DNA from: Streptomyces sp. NRRL WC-3605
GTDB lineage: Bacteria; Actinomycetota; Actinomycetes; Streptomycetales; Streptomycetaceae
DNA: 21,449 nucleotides
NCBI RefSeq assembly: GCF_001509795.1
Contig: NZ_LLZN01000095.1
Location: 1 to 21,449, forward strand
Direction of reading: 5' to 3'
Part shown: positions 15,384 to 21,449 of the stretch, piece by piece
Layout of the letters: every line of letters starts with the position of its first letter
How positions within the stretch are numbered: position 1 is the stretch's first letter
The notes under the pieces: generated by a model
The model's input: only the letters and a program-made list of their open reading frames with translations
Database searches by the model: none
What the model was told of the DNA's origin: nothing
Program-made: the position numbers and the translations under genes

Positions 15384-16865
15384 TCATCCGCCTGGCCCAC
15401 CCTGTACCGGGCCTCCGGCTGCCTGACGACTGGTTGGAGCGTCACTGCGCGGTGACCGGCTCTGGGCGTCCGTCGGCTGATGCGCCGTCACCGTACGGCC
15501 GGTCACGGTGCCGGGGCTCGCCGTTCCCGGGGGCGTCGTCGCCCGCCGCCCCGGCCACAGCAGGAGCAGGCCGAGGGAGCAGGCGATCGCCGGCCAATAG
15601 ACGTAGCGGAAGTCCGTGGCGGGCACGATCGGCAGATAGCCGAGAATGTAGGCCGCCGAACTGATTCCCAGCGCCCGCACCGGCATGGAGAACAGGCCCT
15701 TGCCGGGCCGGATGGCAAGCACCATGGCGACGGCCAGCCAGAACCACCCGCGGAACAGCCAGGGCATGTCCTCGGCCATGCCCTTGACGTAGGTGCCGAG
15801 CGTGTCCTCCAGCCGAGGGTGCGCCACCTCGATGCCCAGGTCGTTGGGGGTGACGCCCGCCTTGTACTGATAACCCGTCTCGAACAGCAGACTCGCGAAC
15901 AGCTGCAGTCGGTACTGGATGTAGTGCGGTACATGCCCGCTCATCTCCCGTAGCCACAGGGAGGTCATCTCGTCCGAGTCCCCGCGCAGTCCGTCCGCCG
16001 GGCGTTCGTAGCAGGCCCAGTAGGCGTCCGACAGGGCACCGACCCGGTCGCACTCACGCGCCGCAGCCACGAGCCGGTCCCTGAGCCCAGGGGGGACGTC
16101 CGCCGACCGGAGCTCCTCCACCGTCAGCACATGGACCAGGTCGTCGAGAACGATCTGCGCGCTCTGATGCGTCTGGAGAGGGCCCGCGATGAGAGAGATG
16201 GCTGCTGCCGGCACGAGGAGGGCGGCCAAGAGGCTCGCCGTGCACTTCACCCACAAACGGCGTCCAGGACCACGCCACAGCGCCAGGACCAACAGGACGA
16301 ACATCGGGATCGCGGCGAGGAACGCGTTCTTGCGCACGAGCATGGCGTACGCGAGGAACAGCACGCCCAGCCAGAACAGCCCCCACCGCACGACGGGACG
16401 CGAGTGACCGTCCCGCAACCGCAGCCCCACGAAGGCGACCGCGCACGCCGCAAGCAGCGCGAACGCCGCCTGGACGTCCTTCCACACCACTCCGACGAAC
16501 GTCAGCACCCACGGCAGCAGACCGAGCCCCAGCACCGCGAGTGAACCGCGACGGCTCGCCGTCAGATCCCACACGCACCAGGCCAGCACCCATAGCGCGC
16601 CCCAGAAGACCAGCGACTGGAGCACGGCCATGGACGCGAACGACCCGGTGGCGGCGATGAGCGCGCGCCACAACAGGCTCAGCACCGGCGGGTGCCAGTC
16701 GGTCAGGGGTGTCGTCCCTCTGGCCTGCCGGAGCTGGTCGAGACTGTCGGGACTCAGGTAACCGGGAGCAAACGTGAGGATCGTGCCCAGGCAGCAGAGC
16801 GCGGCGACGGCGGCCAGTCCCCAGACCCAGCGCTGCACCGGCGACACCCATCCCATTTTTCCCAT
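15384..16865 (-). CDS. Polytopic membrane protein, probable GT-C-type glycosyltransferase
   Basis: This 493-residue protein has about 10-12 hydrophobic helices and a soluble segment at roughly residues 240-320. A loop after the first helix has SPDSLDQLRQARG and TDWHPP, acidic and His residues where GT-C enzymes that use polyprenyl-phosphate sugars carry catalytic Asp/Glu residues. The C-terminus is a disordered Pro/Ser/Thr/Gly tail. The gene lies next to gtrA-like and GT2 genes, the classic companions in lipid-linked sugar transfer to the cell envelope. Function is inferred from topology and context; I cannot place it firmly in one family (DUF6020-like is possible). ATG 16865 sits 7 nt after a minus-strand TAGCAT hexamer; ATG 16856 with GGGA upstream is an alternative. 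Confidence 0.75.
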   Translation of the reverse strand: MGKMGWVSPVQRWVWGLAAVAALCCLGTILTFAPGYLSPDSLDQLRQARGTTPLTDWHPPVLSLLWRALIAATGSFASMAVLQSLVFWGALWVLAWCVWDLTASRRGSLAVLGLGLLPWVLTFVGVVWKDVQAAFALLAACAVAFVGLRLRDGHSRPVVRWGLFWLGVLFLAYAMLVRKNAFLAAIPMFVLLVLALWRGPGRRLWVKCTASLLAALLVPAAAISLIAGPLQTHQSAQIVLDDLVHVLTVEELRSADVPPGLRDRLVAAARECDRVGALSDAYWACYERPADGLRGDSDEMTSLWLREMSGHVPHYIQYRLQLFASLLFETGYQYKAGVTPNDLGIEVAHPRLEDTLGTYVKGMAEDMPWLFRGWFWLAVAMVLAIRPGKGLFSMPVRALGISSAAYILGYLPIVPATDFRYVYWPAIACSLGLLLLWPGRRATTPPGTASPGTVTGRTVTAHQPTDAQSRSPRSDAPTSRQAAGGPVQGGPGG

Positions 16866-16872
16866 ATGCCGG

Positions 16873-16878
16873 ATGCTA
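16873..16878 (-). promoter_or_regulatory. -10 hexamer for the 16865 membrane-protein gene, possibly leaderless
   Basis: Minus-strand TAGCAT is 7 nt before ATG 16865. It would let the membrane protein be transcribed separately from the upstream GtrA gene, whose stop is only 32 nt away. Confidence 0.35.
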
Positions 16879-16897
16879 GCGCCGGGATGCTCACGGC

Positions 16898-17368
16898 TCA
16901 GGATGCGACGAAGACGTAGCGCCGATAGGCGTAGAAACGGAACAAGGTCGCCAGCACCCAGCCCACGATGCGGGCCGTGTTGTCGCTGAGTGGAGAGCCG
17001 AGGCCGAGCAGATTCCGGGAGGCATAGACCGTCCCCGCGGTGATGACGAGCCCCACGCCGTTCGCCACGAAGAACAGGACGAGTTCGAGGGTCAGCCTCT
17101 CGCGGTGCTGATGCCGATAGGTCCAGTAGCGGTTCCCGATCCAGCTGAAGAGCGCGGCGGCACTCGTCGCCAGAACGGACGCCTGAACGGGATATGCGTT
17201 CATCGGCCCGCCCTGCGCGCCACCTGGCAAGCCGAAGACGAGCAGGTTGTAGCCGCCGTTGTCCACGACGAAGGCCAGTGCTCCGACGACGCCGAACTTT
17301 GCGGCCTCACGCCACATGCCCTTTATGGCGTCACGCGCGCGCAGCGCCACGGAAATGAGGACCGGCAC
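16898..17368 (-). CDS. GtrA-family membrane protein
   Basis: A 156-residue protein with four predicted transmembrane helices. The first is KFGVVGALAFVVDNGGYNLLVF, the GtrA signature (F-x-x-V-G-x-x-x-x-x-x-D), and the last ends in FRFYAYRRYVF, matching the usual R-F-x-x-x-R-x-x-V-F end. GtrA proteins assist the flipping or delivery of polyprenyl-phosphate-linked sugars made by a partner GT2 enzyme; that partner is encoded divergently at 17468. Length is slightly above the typical 120-150, the excess being the N-terminal lead. GTG 17368 is used because TACTTT lies 6 nt upstream; ATG 17314 (WREAAKFG) or GTG 17350 are alternatives. It probably precedes the 16865 gene in the same operon. Confidence 0.85.
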   Translation of the reverse strand: MPVLISVALRARDAIKGMWREAAKFGVVGALAFVVDNGGYNLLVFGLPGGAQGGPMNAYPVQASVLATSAAALFSWIGNRYWTYRHQHRERLTLELVLFFVANGVGLVITAGTVYASRNLLGLGSPLSDNTARIVGWVLATLFRFYAYRRYVFVAS

Positions 17369-17374
17369 ACGGTG

Positions 17375-17380
17375 AAAGTA
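17375..17380 (-). promoter_or_regulatory. -10 hexamer for the GtrA gene, possibly leaderless
   Basis: Minus-strand TACTTT is 6 nt before GTG 17368 and no Shine-Dalgarno lies between. This supports the upstream GTG start for the GtrA protein. Confidence 0.4.
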
Positions 17381-17419
17381 GCGACCCGGCGCGCCCTCAC
17401 GGCCGAGGCGCGCTCATAT

Positions 17420-17438
17420 CGCAGTATTTCCTACTGTG
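17420..17438. promoter_or_regulatory. Inverted repeat and -10 candidate in the gtrA/GT2 divergent region
   Basis: CAGTA (17422-17426) and TACTG (17432-17436) form an inverted repeat around TTTCC. The right arm overlaps TACTGT (17432-17437), a -10-like hexamer that would start the GT2 transcript about 24 nt before its start codon. No convincing -35 was found. Confidence 0.35.
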
Positions 17439-17467
17439 TGAATGTTGAGTTCGAGTGAGGAGCGGCC

Positions 17468-18535
17468 GTGGAACCGACGATCGCATGCGTCGTGCCCTGT
17501 CATAACGAGGAGGCGGCCGTCGGCAAGGTGGTGCGCGACCTGCGCGCGGCACTCCCCGAGGCGATCGTCTACGTCTACGACAATGCCTCCACCGACCGCA
17601 CGGTTGAAGTCGCTCGAGAGGCGGGCGCGATCGTCCGGCAGGAACCCCGCAAGGGCAAGGGCAACGTCATCCGCCGCGCCTTCGCCGACGTCGCTGCGGA
17701 CGCCCTGCTCATCATCGACGGAGACGACACCTACGACGCCTCCCGCGCCCGGGATCTCGTCAATCTGCTTTTCGAGGGCCCGTACGACCAGGTCGTGGGG
17801 GCTCGTCGGGTCACGGACGACGGGGCTTACCGGACAGGTCACGCGGCAGGCAACAAACTGCTCACCGGGGCGGTGCGCTCCCTCTTCGGCAACGACGTCA
17901 CCGACATGCTCAGTGGCTACCGCGTCTTCTCGCAGCGCTTCGTGAGATCCTTCCCGGCACTGGCCCGCGAGTTCGAGACCGAGACCGAGATGACGATCCA
18001 TGCCCTCCATCTCCGCCTCCCGACGGCGGAGGTGGCCGTGGACTACCGAGTCCGGCCGGCCGGTGGAGAGAGCAAGCTGCGCACCTACCGTGACGGCTGG
18101 CGCATCTTGCGGGTCATTCTCGACCTGGCGAGACGCGAGCGCCCCTCGCTCGTGCACACCGTGATCGCTGGAGTGCTGGCCCTCGTCTCGGTCGTCCTGG
18201 GTATCCCCGTCATCGTCGACTTCGTCCGCACCGGCACCGTGCCCCGCCTTCCCACGGCGGTTCTGGCCGCCGCGATCATGACGATCGCCACGCTCGTGCT
18301 GCTGGTGGGCTACATCCTCGAGTCGCTCATGCACATGCGTCAGGAACAGACACGCCTCGTGCACCTCTCGTACCCGGCCCCCGCCTATTCCCCGCGCCTC
18401 ACCGCCCGCGGAGCCAGTATCGGAGCGGTCTCGGGCCGCAAGAACGCCGTCTCTCGGCGGGACGCCATCGCCCGCGATGCGGAGCGGTACCGGGAATTGG
18501 AGCGGGGACAGGAAATCTCACCCTCGGATGGCTGA
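17468..18535 (+). CDS. GT2-family glycosyltransferase, dolichyl/polyprenyl-phosphate sugar synthase-like
   Basis: A 355-residue GT-A fold enzyme that transfers a sugar from a nucleotide donor, probably to polyprenyl phosphate on the cytoplasmic face. Family marks are VVPCHNEE at residues 8-15, YDNASTDRT near 37-45, the metal-binding IIDGDDTYD (DGDD at 84-87), DMLSGYRVFSQRFV, and TEMTIHAL before the acceptor-loop region. Two C-terminal helices (about residues 228-252 and 262-288) anchor it in the membrane, as in DPM1-like enzymes with a membrane tail. About 65 further cytoplasmic residues follow. GTG 17468 has a strong GAGGAG (17457-17462) at 5-nt spacing. It diverges from the GtrA gene, so the three genes likely build a lipid-linked sugar and pass it to the envelope. 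Confidence 0.92.
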   Translation: MEPTIACVVPCHNEEAAVGKVVRDLRAALPEAIVYVYDNASTDRTVEVAREAGAIVRQEPRKGKGNVIRRAFADVAADALLIIDGDDTYDASRARDLVNLLFEGPYDQVVGARRVTDDGAYRTGHAAGNKLLTGAVRSLFGNDVTDMLSGYRVFSQRFVRSFPALAREFETETEMTIHALHLRLPTAEVAVDYRVRPAGGESKLRTYRDGWRILRVILDLARRERPSLVHTVIAGVLALVSVVLGIPVIVDFVRTGTVPRLPTAVLAAAIMTIATLVLLVGYILESLMHMRQEQTRLVHLSYPAPAYSPRLTARGASIGAVSGRKNAVSRRDAIARDAERYRELERGQEISPSDG

Positions 18536-18561
18536 ACCGCTGAGCGGTCTTGCACAACTGA
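18536..18561. other. Short hairpin after the GT2 stop
   Basis: ACCGC (18536-18540), TGA, GCGGT (18544-18548) is a small stem directly after the stop codon. It could contribute to termination but is short. Confidence 0.25.
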
Positions 18562-18835
18562 TCACAGCCGCATGGATCCCACAGCCGCGCAGCGGCCCCA
18601 CGCGGAACGCGCTCTCCCGCTCGCGGCGGCCTGCCTGGTCGACGTCGCCCCTTCCTCCAGAGGGTCTACCAGTCGGGACGCGGCAGAGGCCCGTTCGGCG
18701 GGCGTGAGCTGGACCGGGACGGGCTTGGTCCCGCCGCCCATCGGATAGGTATTGAGCACCGAGCCCGCGTCGGTGGAGTAGAGGAGGTTCTTCACTGTGC
18801 GGGCAAGGGTCTGTGCGGTGTGGGGCGGGCTCTCG
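18562..18835 (-). pseudogene. Minus-strand coding remnant, unidentified
   Basis: On the minus strand about 18640-18830 shows strong G/C third positions and reads TAQTLARTVKNLLYSTDAGS, then VLNTYPMGGGTKPVPVQLTP and AERASAASRLVD. The frame is open from about 19026 down to 18562, but upstream it is the wrong-frame shadow of the VOC fragment and no start can be assigned. I recognise no family. It looks like the broken middle of a gene. Confidence 0.4.
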
Positions 18836-18844
18836 GCATCCGGC

Positions 18845-18979
18845 CTAGTCAGGGACCTCCTGCAGTATCCACTCTTTGCCGTCCGGGTCGCTGAAGGTGG
18901 CGTACGAGCGGTATCTGCGTCGTTGGTGGTCGGGGCCGCTGCGCCGCGTCTCACCACTGCTGCGGTGGAACAAGTCGCT
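18845..18979 (-). pseudogene. C-terminal fragment of a VOC (glyoxalase/bleomycin resistance) family protein
   Basis: The frame reads SDLFHRSSGETRRSGPDHQ then RRRYRSYATFSDPDGKEWIL and QEVPD, ending at TAG 18847-18845. The Y-A-T-F-S-D-P-D-G-x-x-W-x-L-Q-E ending is the characteristic last beta-strand and metal-ligand Glu of VOC-superfamily proteins in Streptomyces. The N-terminal half, about 80-90 residues, is missing. An ATG at 19039 opens the frame, but the intervening residues do not look like the family, so this is a truncated gene cut off near the toxin-antitoxin locus. Confidence 0.65.
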
Positions 18980-19044
18980 CGTGTCGGATGAAGCCCAGCC
19001 GGAAGCCTCGGGCTCAGGGTCTCCAATCACTGCTACCACCCTGC

Positions 19045-19057
19045 TACCCTTAGGGTA
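19045..19057. promoter_or_regulatory. Operator and -10 overlapping the antitoxin start
   Basis: TACCCT-T-AGGGTA is a palindrome that runs into the ATG at 19057. Its left half TACCCT also fits a -10 hexamer with 6 nt to the start codon, implying a leaderless transcript. TGCTACC is repeated in direct orientation 11 nt apart (19031 and 19042). A ribbon-helix-helix antitoxin bound here would shut its own promoter. Confidence 0.5.
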
Positions 19058-19314
19058 TGGTCTCCCCGAAGAAGCAGACCCAGGTCCGTCTGGAACCTGA
19101 CGTTCTAGCCGCAGGCAAGGACGCCGCAGCCGCCCGCGGCCTGGACTTCAACCGCTACGTCGAGCGGCTGATCATCGAAGACACGACCGGCGCCCGCGCC
19201 GCCGGCATGACCGCTGCGCAGCGCCTCATCAGTGAGCACGGCGACTTCCTCGATGACCTGGAACAGCAACTCGACGCCCCCTACGCCCAGCCGCAGCCGG
19301 GCGCCGCCGCGTGA
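19057..19314 (+). CDS. Antitoxin of a toxin-antitoxin pair, ribbon-helix-helix-like
   Basis: The 85-residue protein begins with a short basic arm and a strand-two-helix unit, KQTQVRLEPDVLAAGKDAAA then LDFNRYVERLIIEDT (about residues 5-45). This fits Arc/CopG-type DNA-binding antitoxins: one beta-strand for the major groove plus two helices. The C-terminal part, from about residue 50, is helical and acidic (ISEHGDFLDDLEQQL), suited to wrapping the toxin. Its TGA overlaps the toxin's GTG by four bases (GTGA at 19311-19314), so translation is coupled. No Shine-Dalgarno precedes ATG 19057; a -10-like TACCCT 6 nt upstream suggests a leaderless mRNA. Autorepression through the overlapping palindrome is inferred. 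Confidence 0.75.
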   Translation: MVSPKKQTQVRLEPDVLAAGKDAAAARGLDFNRYVERLIIEDTTGARAAGMTAAQRLISEHGDFLDDLEQQLDAPYAQPQPGAAA

Positions 19315-19682
19315 TCCTGCACATCGACGAATCCTGGATCCTGGAAGTCGCTGAACGAGCTGGCCACTATGACCCCGGCGTCGACGACTACGGCGTACCG
19401 ATCTCCGCAGTCGCCCGCCACCGCGGCGAACTCCTCGAGCACCCCGTCTACGACGGCACCTACGCCCGCGCTGCGGCCCTGGTGCACACCCTCGGCCGCT
19501 GCCGCTGGCTGGAGCGCTCCAACCTGACGGTCGCCTGCGCCGTCGCGGTCATGTACCTCGAAGCCAGCAACGTCCCGGTCGCCCCCACCCGCGAACAACT
19601 AACGGCGCTCGCGCACGCGTTGAATAGCCCGCGTTCCACCGCACCCGAAATTGCCGCCATCCTCCGCACGTGGAAGCCCTGA
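19311..19682 (+). CDS. Fic/Doc-like toxin component with degenerate Fic motif
   Basis: A 123-residue helical protein the size of Doc toxins. The ordering of elements matches Doc: VYDGTYARAAALVHTLGR corresponds to the helix before the Fic motif, and LERSNLTVACAVAVMYLEAS to the Fic helix, followed by a short sheet and TREQLTALAHAL. In Doc the motif is H-x-F-x-D-A-N-K-R; here the matching positions are Arg65, Leu67, Arg69, Ser70, Asn71, Leu72 and Thr73, so only Asn71 and a following Ala persist. Catalytic His, acidic residue and Arg are gone. Proteins of this type are annotated in Streptomyces as Fic-family toxin components. It may inhibit by a non-AMPylation, non-phosphotransfer mechanism or be inactive. 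GTG 19311 overlaps the antitoxin stop. Toxicity is inferred from the arrangement. Confidence 0.75.
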   Translation: MILHIDESWILEVAERAGHYDPGVDDYGVPISAVARHRGELLEHPVYDGTYARAAALVHTLGRCRWLERSNLTVACAVAVMYLEASNVPVAPTREQLTALAHALNSPRSTAPEIAAILRTWKP

Positions 19683-20034
19683 CCTGGCTGCGCCGAAGGG
19701 GCAACGATCGGACACACCACCCGGGTTCGGATGGACCCTCAGGGCTCATACAGCAGGGAACGCTGAAACGCCCTGAGTGACGGCAGCCCATCCCGGGGTG
19801 GCTGTGGTGCAGGCGGCCGAGGGCGAGGGGCCCTCACGGTGAGCGTCGAGTTCTTTCAAGCCCACTTCAAAGGCGGAGGCCGCTGCCTGATCGCAGCCCT
19901 GCTGGGCGAAGGGCAGCAGGACTCAGGCGTAGAGGTGGATACGAACCAGGCCGGCGGGGACCGCACCCTGCAGCTAGGCCGTGTCCGATGGGTCGTGGCT
20001 CGCCTGGGCGCCAAAGAGGCGATGCGGCGATGAT
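19683..20034. other. Gap with possible minor elements
   Basis: About 350 bp. GAGGGC (19819-19824) and GCCCTC (19830-19835) make a 6-bp hairpin that might end the toxin transcript. An open frame 19839-20033 (64 codons, GTG start) has moderate codon bias but no recognisable domain or good ribosome binding site. ATCGGACAC (19707-19715) recurs inverted at 19981-19989, which could be chance. Confidence 0.35.
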
Positions 20035-20040
20035 GTGCAG

Positions 20041-20517
20041 GTGTTCTACGAAGATCTCAGCGAGTACGACTACCGGGACGAGGATGCGTTCACGGACAGG
20101 GAGTCGGGCTTCTACGCGCTCTGGTACCGCCCGGCGTACACCCGCCTGAACATCGGGTGGTTGGAAGCCGGCAAGCCGTACTCGACTGGAACGGTCCCCG
20201 CGGTGTTCGTGGAGAAGCTGAAGGCCCTGCAGGAGGTCCAGTGGATGAACGTCTGTCTTGGGGTGCACGAGTGCGATCTGTGTCCTGAGGAGAAGGCTCC
20301 GGAAGGGAATGGCGAGGTTCGGATCCCGGGCGTGCCCGGCGTCGCTTATGCCGCTCCGTTCCTGATCACGCACTACGTCACCGATCACGGTTACCGACCG
20401 CCGCAGGTCTTCATCGATGCCGTGCTTGCCGTCGAACTCGACGCGTGGGCCGCCGCGCGATGGCCCAACGTCCCCTTCCCCTGGGTCCCGGATGGCGTCG
20501 AACTCCTGCTGGAGTAG
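20041..20517 (+). CDS. DUF7919-like conserved protein
   Basis: The 158-residue soluble protein has the pattern FYEDLSEYDY at the N-terminus, then YTRLNIGWLEAGKPYSTG, HECDLCP with a C-x-x-C pair, GEVRIPGVPGVAYAAPFLI, THYVTDHGYRPPQVF and a C-terminal VPFPWVPDGVE. This series (LNIGWL, C-x-x-C, V-Y-A-A-P, H-Y-x-x-x-H-x-Y-x-P-P) matches a widespread Streptomyces family I know as DUF7919; the assignment is from memory of the pattern. The cysteines and His residues could bind zinc. The function is unknown, though relatives are often encoded near toxin-immunity loci. GTG 20041 or GTG 20035 could start translation; no good ribosome binding site helps decide. The IS5-type element lies immediately downstream, so the natural terminator may be displaced. 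Confidence 0.75.
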   Translation: MFYEDLSEYDYRDEDAFTDRESGFYALWYRPAYTRLNIGWLEAGKPYSTGTVPAVFVEKLKALQEVQWMNVCLGVHECDLCPEEKAPEGNGEVRIPGVPGVAYAAPFLITHYVTDHGYRPPQVFIDAVLAVELDAWAAARWPNVPFPWVPDGVELLLE

Positions 20518-21449
20518 GCCCGAGCGAACCTATGTACGCAGCCAGAGCCGGATCGAGGCGACGGTGACCGTCCCGTGGAAGACGTAGGCCCTCTTGTCGT
20601 AGCGAGTCGCGACCGCACGGAAGGTCTTCAGCCGGTTGATCGTCCGCTCCACTGCGTTGCGGCGCCGGTACATCTCTCTGTCGAACCTGGTCGGACGGCC
20701 GCCCTTACTGCCGCTCCGCTGGCGGTTGGCACGTTGGTTCCTGGGCTCCGGGATCGTGTCCTTGATCTGGCGCCGCCGCAGATGGCGACGGTTGCGGCGC
20801 GACGAATAGGCTTTGTCGCCGCCGAGGTGATCGGCCCGAGTACGAGGGTGTCCGCCGGCGGGCCGCAGAACCCGGATCTGTTCCAGTACGGGGATCAATT
20901 GTGGGGCATCGCCCCACTGGCCGGGAGTGATGACGAAGGCGAGGGGACGACGTCCGCCCTCACCCGCCAGATGAATCTTGCAGGTCAGGCCGCCTTTGGA
21001 ACGGCCCAGGGCCTCGTCGGTCCGGCGCTGGACCGGCATGCTTCGTCTGCCGGAGATTCTCGGCGGGCGGGAGTGAGCACCAGCCGCGTGCTGGTGGGCC
21101 CGGCAGGAGGTGGAGTCCACGCTGACCATGCTCCAGTCGATCAGGCCCTCGGCGTCGGCGTCGGCCTGGACGGCCCCGCAGGATCCTCTCCCACGTGCCG
21201 TCTGCTGACCACCTGCGATGATGGTCATGAACCGTCTTCCACTTCCCGAAACGGGACAGCAAATCCCGCCACGGCAGGCCAGTCCGCTGCCGGAACAGAA
21301 TCCCGTTGATCACCCGACGGTGGCAATGCCACCGCCCACCCCGCCCCGCACTCCTCGGCAGATGCGGTTCCAGTCGAGCCCATTCCTCATCCGAAAGATC
21401 ACCCCGCCCCACGACGACCGAAACGATCCACCGAGGGGCCGGTCACGCG
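20518..21449 (-). mobile_element. IS5-family insertion sequence (boundaries not resolved)
   Basis: The transposase fills nearly the whole segment between the DUF7919-like stop (20517) and the window end, typical of a compact IS of about 0.85-0.95 kb. Only 37 bp upstream of the transposase start is available. I could not match convincing terminal inverted repeats; GGCCC occurs at both candidate ends (20518-20522, and inverted at 21436-21440), which is too short to be decisive. No target-site duplication can be read. Confidence 0.6.
20530..21412 (-). CDS. IS5-family transposase in two frames (+1 shift)
   Basis: The first frame, from GTG 21412, reads DLSDEEWARLEPHLPRS, INGILFRQRTGLPWRDLLSRFG and RRWSADGTWERILRG, the N-terminal DUF4096-type part of IS5 transposases. 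The second frame continues AVQADADAEGLIDWSMVSVD with the first catalytic Asp, then RAHQHAAGA, HLGGDKAYSSR with the second Asp and RRRNAVERTINRLK with the Glu, and stops at TAG 20532-20530. The join falls at the C-run 21171-21181 (CTGCGGGGCCG on the coding strand), where a +1 step is needed. Many IS5-family elements make the full enzyme by programmed frameshifting, so it may be functional; a mutation is the alternative. All DDE residues are intact. Confidence 0.85.

Noticed and set aside
19707..19989. 9-bp inverted pair ATCGGACAC/GTGTCCGAT as ends of a miniature element
   Set aside because: A 9-bp match over about 280 bp is plausible by chance, and no target duplication or related copy is visible in the window.
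19839..20033. 64-codon open frame before the DUF7919-like gene
   Set aside because: Moderate codon bias but no ribosome binding site, no recognisable family and no link to neighbours.

Overview
The window is high-GC actinobacterial DNA, almost certainly from a Streptomyces chromosome or a close relative. Codon third positions are strongly G/C. GTG and TTG starts are common. The gene families (TetR regulators, secreted FG-GAP proteins, LigC-like ATP-dependent DNA ligase, DUF7919-like protein, degenerate Fic toxin) are typical of Streptomyces accessory regions. Gene fossils and two different IS5-type transposases suggest a plastic part of the genome such as a chromosome arm. I saw no rRNA, tRNA or CRISPR array.

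Layout. (1) 1-812: a TetR regulator behind a dense palindromic operator that also overlaps a divergent promoter firing leftwards out of the window. (2) 813-2760: a decayed stretch with a multiply frameshifted fossil, a small AT-richer membrane-anchored orphan and a ricin-B lectin fragment. (3) 2764-9681: a second TetR regulator, then a co-directional four-gene unit: TauD/TfdA-type 2-oxoglutarate dioxygenase, MFS transporter, aldehyde dehydrogenase-family protein and acyl-CoA ligase, closed by a terminator-like hairpin. The set reads as uptake, oxidative attack, aldehyde processing and CoA activation of an organic acid or alkyl compound; the substrate cannot be told from sequence. (4) 9682-10930: an IS5 transposase remnant and a frameshifted unidentified gene. 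(5) 10981-13946 (minus): two tandem secreted proteins, each with seven FG-GAP-type units. (6) 14371-15357: a stand-alone ATP-dependent DNA ligase. (7) 15384-18535: an envelope glycosylation module, with a polytopic membrane protein and a GtrA protein on minus and a DPM-like GT2 glycosyltransferase diverging on plus. (8) 18536-19056: minus-strand fragments, including the tail of a VOC-family gene. (9) 19057-19682: a toxin-antitoxin pair whose toxin has a Doc/Fic shape but has lost the catalytic motif. (10) 20041-20517: a DUF7919-like protein. (11) 20530 to the window end: an IS5-family transposase split over two frames.

A recurring theme is apparent leaderless transcription. Five genes (starts at 141, 2764, 16865, 17368 and 19057) have a TANNNT hexamer exactly 6 or 7 nt before the start codon and no convincing ribosome binding site, whereas the metabolic genes and the GT2 gene have clear Shine-Dalgarno sequences.
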